Origin: Plectrocnemia conspersa
Taxonomy: Eukaryota; Arthropoda; Insecta; Trichoptera; Polycentropodidae
Direction of reading: 5' to 3'
DNA length: 64,000 nucleotides
NCBI GenBank assembly: GCA_009617715.1
Contig: VTFK01000116.1
Span: forward strand, 434,001 to 498,000
Below are positions 1-9,700 of this stretch, in pieces. A program made the translations under genes and the position numbers. Numbering within the stretch: the first letter of the stretch is position 1; each line of letters begins with the position of its first letter. A model generated the notes under the pieces. The model did not search any database, was not told where the DNA came from, and saw only the letters and a program-made list of their open reading frames with translations.

Positions 1-767
1 TTAATAGTTTTATTGCAGACATTAAAATTGACTAAAAATATATTACAATATATTTGCATAATAAATACCAATTAATACTAAAAACTGATAAAAAATAGTA
101 ATTTTTTGAGTCACAACCTAATTAAAAATCTGATAATTTTACATACAACATTGATTCGAGGTACACTGTTTTAAAGCTAAGAACTGACCTCTCTTAATAA
201 AATAAGTTAAAATCATAAGTTGTTTATTTGATTATATGATTTTACATACTATATGTATATTCATTTATATTATAAGTCGTAAACGTCACATGACGTTTTA
301 TGGTACAAGTTAACGGCGCAAAGTCGTTAATTCAAACGTTGCGGCGAATTTAACTGTCGGAATGATAAAATATATATTTTATACATATATTATATAATAA
401 TATATAATATAAACGCGCCTCTTGAACGAGCGGCAATTAAAACCATTTTTGACGAATTAATTATTTGGGGATTGCTGAAATTTAACTGCGATTTGATTAT
501 TGCGCATTTTTTATGACTAGGCGATTACCGCTTAATAATTTATTTAATAGATATAATTAACGCTGAACCATGACGTAAATGTAACTAAAGACATTTTATA
601 TTAAATTGTAATTAAGGGATATCTGGAAAGAGGACTGACCTTTTCAAGTAAATATTAATAAGCTTCTAAGATTTCTTGAAAAGGTCAAACGATGCTCTGA
701 ATATCTTGAAGCAATTATTATATTTATATATTTTGAGATAGTTAAGACTAATATGTGTAATACTTAC
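1..767. other. DIP intron, partial, Ig2 to Ig3
   Basis: AT-rich intronic sequence following the donor of the last visible exon. The only distinctive sites are a palindrome at 281-298 made of two TGACGT-type half sites and a long AT run near 370-410. No coding potential seen. Confidence 0.6.
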
Positions 768-896
768 AATTGACATTTAAAGTTATCCTTTTACTGACAG
801 CCGGAGGCACGTCGTTAGAAGCTATGCAAAGATAAGCGCCCATTTGTTTCCTGTCCAACTTTACCAAAGTCAAACTATCTCCAGCGAAAGTGTCAA
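768..896 (-). CDS. DIP-gamma: DIP-gamma-like exon: second half of Ig2
   Basis: 129-nt minus-strand exon from a GTTTTAG acceptor to a GTAAG donor, phase 1 at both ends, encoding about 43 residues. It reads VDTFAGDSLTLVKLDRKQ, then MGAYLCIASNDVPPAVSKR and ITLNVN. The F-strand Cys lies in the G-A-Y-L-C-I-A-S-N motif, which closes Ig2, and NDVPPAVSKR is a near-signature of the DIP family. The exon leaves a single T at the donor, as expected before an F-A-P start of Ig3. Ig3 and the membrane or GPI anchor must lie on the far side of position 1. I see no frameshift or stop in any of the four exons, so the gene looks functional. Confidence 0.92.
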
Positions 897-2516
897 CTAA
901 AACATGTAAAAATAAAGTTGTAAATAATACAAAATGGCATAAACCTTCCGTTGAGCTACAACGTCAGTCACAGACTAATTTATTGCATGCGTCAGTGGCG
1001 ACAAACATTTTTAATTATTTCATTGTCAAATGCATTCGCTTTGTTCGAACAATTAAATCGTGCACAACAGGTAATGTGTATTTATTGTTCGCATTAGCGT
1101 AGCGTGATGAATGTTTTAGTAGTGCGATCCAAAAGTGTCGTGATTGATTTATTTTATTTAACTATTTGCACGTGAGAGGTATGCTCATGATAAATCGGAG
1201 TCAACATTAAAACTAGATAATGAAATAAAATATAGTGATACGTCATTGTCTATTTTTATAAAGGAAAGAAAATATATTTTTTGGCGTTTATTTTCTACTG
1301 AAATTTTTAATTACACTTCCTTATATTATACAACAATACCATAATTAAAAGATTGTAATTTTTGAGCTGATCTTTGAAAAAAATCTTTGTAAATAAAATT
1401 AAAGTTATAATAATTATTTTTTTAAATACGTCTTTTACGTCAAAAACTGTAGCCTTTTAATGTTTTTTTTAATGACTTATTAAAAAATAAATTATTAAGT
1501 GATTCATTTTTAACATTTTTTACATTATATTTATGTTTATTGCAGTTTTTTATACCAAGATTGTCATATCAAAAAAATAATTTTTTAACAATTTAGTCAA
1601 AAAGCACTTAATAAAGTATACATTATTTTTTAACCAAATATATGTCATGTTAAATAATCAAGTTAATACAGTTTTTGATTCGTCAAAAAAAATTTTTCTA
1701 TTATTTTTAAAATTATGGTAAGTCAAAATTGATATCGAAAAAAACTTTGCTTACCTAAAAAATTACAAACTCTTGTACTTTATTTTATTTACTATCTTTA
1801 TTTAATTTAAGGTGCAAATAAATTTTGTACTGATATTTATTTACCGCAATAACTCCTTGATTACTTGAATGCAATTTAGATTTATAGTTTTGGTACACAA
1901 AAATTAAAGTTAAAGTGGTTTTGGACTAAAATAAAAATGATAAAACCTTACATTTTTTATTTAAATAATATAATAAAATTTGCGTATTTTGCAGTGAAAT
2001 ATATTTCTTAATAGAAGTTAAATTTTAAAATGTTATACATTAAATCTAGAGATATTTTTTATTGCATTTAATCAATATTACAATATTAATTATTTATGTA
2101 TAAGAATAAAAAAATTATTGCTAGCATATATTTAGTAATTAATATTAAGACATAGCAAATTTCTATAAATGATTTTCTTATTCTAATAATTAATTACAAT
2201 AAAAAAGCTACTCAGTATGAAAGCTCAAGACTTTGTTAATTTCTACTTGTCTTATTTATTATATTAGAGCTGCCATATACACTTATCTTTTTAGGACTAT
2301 TTGCATGAAAAATAATTCTAATACTATAAAGGATATCTTATAAAACTGTCTAAACCACTTTCAACCACTTAATTTTCCTATGTATGTAGGTATATTACAT
2401 TGAATGTGTAGATTGAAACATATTATTTCGCCGTAGTGTATTTTCATTTAATTGGAATATCTTGTACGTGCTAGAGCGACACGCGCTTATGGGGTAGTAA
2501 TTGAAAAATAACAAAC
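897..2516. other. DIP intron between the two Ig2 exons
   Basis: About 1.6 kb of very AT-rich intron with poly-A/T tracts. I see no coding remnant, transposon end or RNA gene in it. Confidence 0.7.
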
Positions 2517-2687
2517 CTTTGACAATCTCCCTGGGCCCCTTCTTGAGCAGCAAATGCTCCCCATCTTCCCTCCTCCACAAAATTCTAGGTTGTGGTCTGC
2601 CGGTCGCATGGCAAACCATGGTAGCATTGTCACCTTCTTGAGCTGTGACATCCCCTGAGGTTTCACTATCAGAAATGTCTGGAGGTA
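2517..2687 (-). CDS. DIP-gamma: DIP-gamma-like exon: first half of Ig2
   Basis: 171-nt minus-strand exon between TTTTTTACAG and a GTTTGT donor, phase 1 in and phase 1 out. It encodes about 57 residues beginning PPDISDSETSGDVTAQEGDN and including MVCHATGRPQPRILWRREDG, then a KKGPREIVK end. The Cys of MVC and the Trp of ILW are the B- and C-strand Ig2 landmarks; N-A-T before MVC is a potential glycosylation site. The C-x-A-x-G-x-P-x-P-x-x-x-W-R-R-E-D-G string is typical of Ig2 in DIP and lachesin-type proteins. It lies 28 kb downstream of the Ig1 exon in transcript order. The donor is less canonical than the GTAAGT/GTAAG donors of the other exons. Confidence 0.92.
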
Positions 2688-3189
2688 CTGTAAAAAATAA
2701 AATAATCTATTTAATTAAATTGTATATTGAATCACAGCATTTACTAAGCATATAATATTTAATCAATTTCTTTTAAACTTTGGACATATGTACATACATA
2801 ATTTTTTTAAATTTAGATTATTCAATAACATATTTTTATAAATATTGATTTTGAGCAGTGCTAATAAAACTTGTACATATAAAAACATACCATAAAAACC
2901 CGAATTAATCTGTAACACTAAAGTAATTTATATTATAAAAAATATAAAAAACACAACTGTATGTAAATTTTGATAAAAATAAATGTTTCATAAAAATACC
3001 TAGATTGCTTTTAATCGGTTCGAATGAAGATGTAAGCTAATGAATTCTTATAAAGATGTAAATATTAAATTACAGAGTGTCACCCATAATATATTATATT
3101 TAAATATAAATTTCTAGCATACGCCATTTATATTTATATATTATAATAGTATATAATACCCATGTAACCGCAGAGGGTGTATTAAATTT

Positions 3190-3400
3190 AATCACATAAA
3201 CCCACAACGGTTTTCGCAGGTCATCGCGTCATTGTGCGGTCATTTTTTATCTGACAAACTTCCCCATTGATTCTCCGATGCAAAAGTTATCAATATGGCG
3301 GCGCCTTTACGTCAAAAGCATAATGAATAGTGTCGTTTGAAAGGAAAACGCTTCGTCACAATATGATCCATGAGCCAAAAACTTTTGAATCTTGTACATG
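3190..3400. other. CpG-richer unique island in intron
   Basis: Short stretch with many CpG dinucleotides and little homopolymer, unlike its surroundings. It includes ATGGCGGCGCC near 3295. No open frame of note. Candidate regulatory or conserved non-coding sequence; not demonstrated. Confidence 0.2.
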
Positions 3401-4073
3401 CTTGACAGTACCCAAACACTGTTGATATGAGAACTTTTAGTTATTTATCATTGAATTTTGAATATTAAAAAATATGTATTAAAGTTGTGATGGAATTAGC
3501 ATGTTAATATTATATTAAAACCAAACTTAATTCCAGTAGAACGGATATAGCAATATTTTTTTTAATAACTACATGGTCACTGATATTAAAGTAAATCAAA
3601 GTTACAAAATATATTTTTAAATTCTTTTGAAAGTTTAACCTTTAGAAGCCCAAAGGGATGAACATATGTCATGACTAAAATGATTTTACCATTACAGTCT
3701 AAAGACATCTATATTGTGCCAACTATATTTTTCATTCTTACAGCCATTTTAAACAACTTGATGATGAAGTTTCCAGTATTTTATTTTAATAATTACTCGG
3801 AGATACTTATATCTGGAGAAAATATTTTAAGAGCAATAAGTTAATGTTGACGAATCAATTGTCATATATTTATTATTTTTTATCCTATTATGGGTCTACA
3901 AATTCACGAGGACTAATTACCCTGAATGTTTTATTTTAATTAATAGTCCTTCACTTGTACGATAGATTTTTCATGCTAAAGGATATCATAGATAAAAAGT
4001 AATCCAACTTTAGTTTTTGAACTTTGTTTAAAAAACACACACAAATTTAAAGACATGTATTTTCGGAATTTTT

Positions 4074-4268
4074 TTAATAATCAAACATATGATGTTCTTT
4101 TAAAAATGCTAAAAAAATATCAATTAAATGACCGCTTTTGGACCTTTTACAGCAGCTGATTTTTTCAATGACTTTTTCGAACATTTCAGGCGCTTGTTTC
4201 TGAATGTTGGGTTTTATGTGCTTCAACAGCAATAAATCGCATTTAGTTGTCCCTTCTTTAATTTGGCC
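4074..4268 (-). pseudogene. Short coding-like remnant, possibly transposase C-terminus
   Basis: An open stretch of 64 codons without a usable start, ending in TAA. It reads like real protein: KCDLLLLKHIKPNIQKQAPE followed by MFEKVIEKI, a Cys pair and SKSGHLIDIF. The pattern of K-x-x-APEM-F-x-x-V-x-E followed by a basic stretch, GHL and an Ile/Phe-rich end looks like the tail of a mobile-element protein, but I do not recognise the family with certainty. The segment lies beside two direct repeats (4270-4330, 5240-5300) and a foldback element, which fits a decayed mobile region. It could be chance coding. Confidence 0.25.
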
Positions 4269-4269
4269 A

Positions 4270-4330
4270 GAAAATGCATGTCATTTAATAAAAAAAACAT
4301 GAATATCAATGTAATCGAAATATTAAAAAA
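4270..4330 (+). repeat. Direct repeat, copy 1
   Basis: Begins AAAATGCATGTCATT and ends AATCGAAATATT. A second, slightly diverged copy in the same orientation lies at 5240-5300. The pair brackets the 4362-4406 inverted repeat and the 4878-5126 foldback. Confidence 0.55.
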
Positions 4331-4361
4331 AAACATTTTAATGCAATTATATCAGAATAAA

Positions 4362-4406
4362 TTTTCACCGGTAAATATATATAATATAAATATTTACCAG
4401 TGAAAA
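4362..4406. repeat. Inverted repeat with TTTTCACC ends
   Basis: Arms of 17 bases (TTTTCACCGGTAAATAT and its near complement) around a short AT loop. Further TTTTCACCAGTA-type motifs occur at 4524-4600. The right-hand end resembles the terminal repeat of the MITE at 53802-54219, so this may be a remnant of that family. Confidence 0.45.
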
Positions 4407-4877
4407 TATAATTTATATGGCAGGTGCTAGTAAAATTATATGATTTCAACTTTTTCATACGCAGTAATAGATACATTTATTTATTTAAATGCAATGTATA
4501 AATGTTACAGTTAATGTATTTTTTTCGGTGAAAATATATTATCACTAGTAAAGTCCAAATACATTTTCACCAGTAGATATATATCTTTCACCAGTATATG
4601 GGCACTATGCTGCTCTAAAATTTTATAAAACTCTATTTGACAGTTGCGAAACGTTCATTTTAGATTCAAACCCTAAAATTAATTATATTCTTAGAAATTT
4701 CATTAGGTCAAGTCTAAAATATTTCTCTCATGGAAAAATGAGCGGAAGAATAAGTAAAGACAGATCTTGCATATTGCTCCATAGTTTATCTGTACTTCGA
4801 AATTACAATATATTTAAAGAATATGATATCCTTACCAATATTACTACGAAATTCTGATATAAGAGTGTTGGTCAAAA

Positions 4878-5126
4878 TATATTCAAATCAAATTTTGGTC
4901 AATAGGAGGGCGCAAAAACAATTATCACTTCTCAGAAGTCAAAAATTCACGTCAAAAGGAATAAAATCGTGTTGGCGCTGTTGCAGTGGGAACGCTCGGT
5001 AACGAGCGTTCCCACTGCGACGGCGACGGCACGATTTTATTGCTTTTGACGTGGATTTTTGACTTCTGAGAAGAGATAATTGTTTTTTGCGCCCTCATAT
5101 TGGGCAAAATTTGGTTTAAATATGCT
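4878..5126. mobile_element. Foldback element with a GC-rich perfect core hairpin
   Basis: Almost the whole segment is one imperfect inverted repeat of two arms of about 105 bases. At its centre is a perfect 16-bp stem (GCAGTGGGAACGCTCG at 4983-4998 against 5003-5018) with loop GTAA. The outer arms pair through GAGGGCGCAAAAA, CTTCTCAGAAGTCAAAAA and AAAATCGTG blocks. No protein is encoded. It looks like a foldback MITE; I could not define a target-site duplication. Confidence 0.7.
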
Positions 5127-5239
5127 ATATTTAATTCTCACTTATTGTAAGTCGTAATATTGTTATGAAAAGATTTAATATGAACACTATAAAACCAATT
5201 TTATTTATTTCATTGTGAACGCCTCTTGAATTTAGCTTA

Positions 5240-5300
5240 AAAAATGCATGTCATTCAATGAAATACTATAAATATAAATGAAATCGAAATATTGAAAAAA
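5240..5300 (+). repeat. Direct repeat, copy 2
   Basis: Second copy of the unit at 4270-4330, starting AAAATGCATGTCATTCAATG and ending AATCGAAATATT. Confidence 0.55.
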
Positions 5301-5853
5301 GGACTATTGACAAAACAACTTTTGCCCTCTCCCCTGGAAAAAGTTGAAATAACGTTGCATTTGACTCTTTGAACACGCGTGATTATTGACATCTGTCTGA
5401 TTTACAGCGCTGCCAAATTGGATTACTCTGTATTTATTTTTCTTAAAATTATATTTAACTAATACAATTAGGTCTAACACAAGCAATAAAAAATACGCAA
5501 GGGAGAAGTTGTAACATATAAATGAAAGAACAATAATATTATAGTACATATTTGCAAAAAAGCACAAAAAAAATCGGCACGATGTGGACTAAACATGTCT
5601 TATCAAATATATATAAAATCCTATTTATGTAAAAAAAAAAAATAGTGAAAAAAAAACAATGGAGATGTTTGAAAACGTAGTTTAAAATCATTCAGAAAAT
5701 ATCATATGATTGACAAATATAACCAAACATTAAATATGTAAATATGTAAGTATTGGTAATGTATATTTATAAATATATTTAGTGTTTCATATTAATATAT
5801 GAAAATTAAAAATAAAACTTCTTACATATTATTTACATATATCATTTATTTTG

Positions 5854-6174
5854 TGTATACCCTGTACCCGTTCTTGATGTTGGGACCACTACCAAAAACG
5901 GATCCCCAAAGAATCCAATGATAAAAGAAAAAATTTTTGTTTGTTTACTATTATTATAATTCACCTAACACCAATATTTTAAATCACACGGAATTTATTT
6001 TTGTTTTTTTTTTAATTTGTTAAATAAAAAAAAACAATAGTTAATTCCGTGCGATTAATAATATGTTTCTAACCATTGGCGTTAAGTTAATTTATAACAG
6101 TGAATAAGCAATTGCTTTTTTTAAATTTTTTTCCGGTAGTAGACCCAACATCTGAAACTGGTACAGGGTATACA
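5854..6174. mobile_element. MITE with TGTATACCCTGTACC ends
   Basis: A 15-bp terminal inverted repeat (TGTATACCCTGTACC and its complement) continues imperfectly through the ATGTTGGG blocks. Inner inverted blocks near 5980 and 6040 (CACACGGAATT / AATTCCGTGCG) make the element a long foldback of about 320 bp. Non-coding. Superfamily uncertain. Confidence 0.7.
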
Positions 6175-6596
6175 CTTAATAAATGATAAATAAATAAAAG
6201 CCAGAAAGCTTTATTTTTTTAATTAAATTGGATCATAGTAGATGCAATAATAAAAAAGTTTTGTAATTAATAGAAAGATATTATTATAAACTACTTTTTT
6301 AACGCTATATACTTGAGAAATAAAATAATGTTTTAAAAATACTCGGCAATGAATTATAATTAACAAGTTTTACAGTATACGTATTTAATAATATATTAAA
6401 ATATTCTTTCGCTATTTTATATGCTCTGGTGTTTTAAATTTAATGTTCATATAAATAATAATAAAATGTTTCATTAATGATAAAATATGCGATAGCTCAA
6501 AACTCCGCGTAATATATTTCACAAATTTAAATTTATATAAAAAATATTATAAAATAAACCTGTTCTTAAAATTACATAAAATTCAAAGAAAATATA
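6175..6596. other. AT-rich spacer
   Basis: AT-rich intron sequence between the MITE and the LINE 3' end. I see nothing else in it, apart from CAAAGAAAATATA at 6584-6596, a possible target-site copy for the LINE. Confidence 0.5.
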
Positions 6597-6785
6597 GCGA
6601 CAAAAGACTTCACCAGCGTCCAGATTGCTAGTGATTGTGCCGGATTCCGCTGCAAGCAGCGACCTACCGGCTAAAACCTCTCCCCAGCCCTCTCCTGGAC
6701 GGCCGGTACTATCTTCCGATATTGCACTTCGGCTCGTCCAGTTTAGAGACTCTGTCCCGTTAGGGCCGCTGTCTTGAACTGTCTT

Positions 6786-9700
6786 TCAGCTCTTTTTTTT
6801 CCGCATCACGGCCGACACGAAGTTCGTCCATGCCTCGTAGCAGCTTCGGTTCAATAACATAGATTGGACCATAGTGTCTACTGTGGCAGACCTTCCTATG
6901 ATCCTTTCTAGCGCGATCCTGTCCGCTGCCCACGCCGAGCATCCGAAGAGTGTGTGCTCAGCGTCGTCGTCTTCTCCGGCGTTGCAATGGAGGCACTCGG
7001 CACTCGCCGCTTTGCCGATCCTCTTCAAATAAATACCGAAGCATCCGTGTCCGGTCATTCCCTGTGTGAGGTGGTACGAAAGCTCACCGTGCTTCCTGCC
7101 GACCCAGGCCGACAGATCGCCGATGAGTCTGTGCGTCCACCGGCCCTTGGTGGACGCGTCCCATCTCCTCTGCCATTCCGTCACGGTCGCAGCTCTGGCA
7201 GCCACCTTCTCGCAGCCGTTGTAGATCGCCTGTCTCTCCAAGGCGAGGAGATCCAACGGCGGCGTGCCGCATAGAGCGAGAACGGCGTCCTCGGACACGG
7301 TCCTGTACGCGGAGGCTACACGCAGCAGGCTTCTTCTCTGTACCCTCGCGAGGCTGAGTCTGGCTTTCTCTATGATCATGGCCTGCGCCCAGATCGGGGC
7401 GCCGTAGAGGAGGACCGAGTGGACGACCTCGTTATACAGTCGTCGCCGGTTTTGCCTCGGCCCTCCGATGTTCGGCATCAGCCTGGCGAGGTCCTCCGCT
7501 ACGCGCGCCGCCTTCGCCGCCGCCGCCTCGGCGTGCCTGACGAAGCGCAGCTTGTCGTCTATCTGGACACCCAGATAGCGGATTTCTCTCTTGAAGGGCA
7601 CTTCAAAGCCGTCGATCGCTATCCTGGGCGGTTGTAACCTGCGCCTCCGCGTAAAGAATACAGCTTCTGTTTTCTCCGTCGCGAGTGCGAGCCCAACTCG
7701 GGCCATCCAGCTCTGAATCGCCTGCAGCGCCTCTTCTACGACCTGCTGTAGCTGCGTCAGACGCTTGGCTGTTGCGACGACCGCGACGTCGTCGGCAAAC
7801 GCGACCAGCTCGACGCCGTCGGGCATCTCCAAGCGCAGCAGCTCGTCGTACATGGCGTTCCAGAGTGAAGGCCCCAGTACCGAACCCTGAGGGACGCCTG
7901 CCGTCACCCGGCGGGAACGCTTCTCGCCTCCGATTTCATACTCCAGCACCCTGTTCGTGAAATAGCTCTCAATGAGTCTCACCAGGTATGCTGGGGTTTT
8001 TTTCGCAGTCAACGCCTTAACCGTCAGCCCCCAGTTGGCCGAATTGAAGGCGTTGCGAACATCGAGGGCTATCATCATCGCGTGTCTGCTGGCTCCAAGG
8101 CTGCCCTGCCATGCATCTCTTACTTTGGATACGACCCTTTTGATGGCATCGATGGTCGATCTGCCGGGACGGAAGCCATGTTGTCGATCAGACAGCCCTG
8201 ACGTTTCATTTTCGAGGACGCTCTGCAGCCGCTGGAGGATCACCCTCTCGAATAGCTTTCCGGCCCCATCCAGCATACACAGGGGACGGTATGCGGACGG
8301 GCCCGGTGGAGCTCCCTTCTTCTTGGGGATCAGCACAAGCCGCTGCCGCTTCCACGATGTCCCAAACGTGCCTGCCTGCAGGCAGGCGTTGTAGACCGCG
8401 GTCAGTAGCTGTGGGTCCATTGTAGCGATCCGTCTTACGACCGCGTTCGGTACGCAGTCTGGACCCGGCGCCTTCCTAACGCTGATCCTTTTTGCTGCGG
8501 CGGCTACCTCTTCTTCGGTGAACGGTGTATGTGTGTTCAATTCGTCGACCGAGTCGATCTCGCAGCTGGACCAGGTCTCTTCAGGATGTTGGGGAAAGAG
8601 TCCGTCGACGATCCGCTCCATGTTGTCCTCGTCTTCCAAGTACGGGTCGACGGTGGCTTTTCGGAGTTTTCCCCTCACCAACCTGTACGGTGTGCCCCAC
8701 GGGTCCTCCTTCAGCGTGGCGCACAGCTCGTCCCAGCACCGAGACTTGCTCACACTGATGGCGATCTTGAGGGCTCTTCGGGCCTGCTTGTAGGCTTCCC
8801 TCAGGTTCGCGTCTCCGTGTCTCCTTTGCGCCTTTCTGCGTGCCATGAGACACTCGCGGCGGAGGTTCGCTATCTCTTCAGTCCACCAGTAGACGGGCCG
8901 TCGAGGCGTTCCTTTTCTTCGAGGCATGGACGCATCGCAGCATTGGCGCAAGAGGCCGTTGAACGTTTCTACGATCTGCTCCGATGACGTTCCGTCACGT
9001 GCAGCGTCGATCACCGCGTCTCTTCTCACGGCGACCGCCTCGTCGAGCAGCTCAACGTCCAGCTTGCGCGACGCCCATCCGCTCTGTGAGAGCGGGGGTC
9101 TCGGGCGCAGAGTTTGTGTCATCAGCTCGAACTCTACGTACATATGATCGCTCGCCGAGTATACGTCTTCCAGGACGCGCCACCCGGTGAGGCGGTGAGC
9201 GATCGACGCGCTCGTAAATGTGACGTCCAGTACAGAGCCTGTGTCTCCTCTTCTGAACGTCAAGGCGTTCCCTATATTGGCCGTATGCAGATGCAACTGA
9301 GACGCTGTTTCTGCAAGCAGGGCTCCGCGGCGATCCGTCAGTGCGGAGCCCCACTCGGGTGCCTTGGCATTGAAGTCTCCGGCGACGACCACTGGCAATC
9401 TCGAGGAGGAGATATCGTCTGCAAGCCGGGACAGGTCCGCGGCGAAGGCGTCTATGGGCGAGTTCGGGGAGTAATAACAGCTGTACAGCCGTATCCCCTC
9501 GAGCTCAACCCACGCGAAACCCTCGCCGTCGGCCGTCCCGACCGCGGCCTCCCTCAGCCGCGCCGATGGCACGTAGACTGCGCACCTGCACTCCGCTCCG
9601 GCGTACCACCGATGTTGGTCGTGCCGGTACTGCTCAGATGCGAGCACGACGTCCGTGTGGCGCTCTCCGACCGTTTGCAGCATCAAGTCCTGCGCCGACC

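Noticed and set aside
5304..5567. Minus-strand frame with a hydrophobic N-terminus
   Set aside because: Hydrophobicity comes from AT-rich codons; no family, no splice context and no homologous block recognised.
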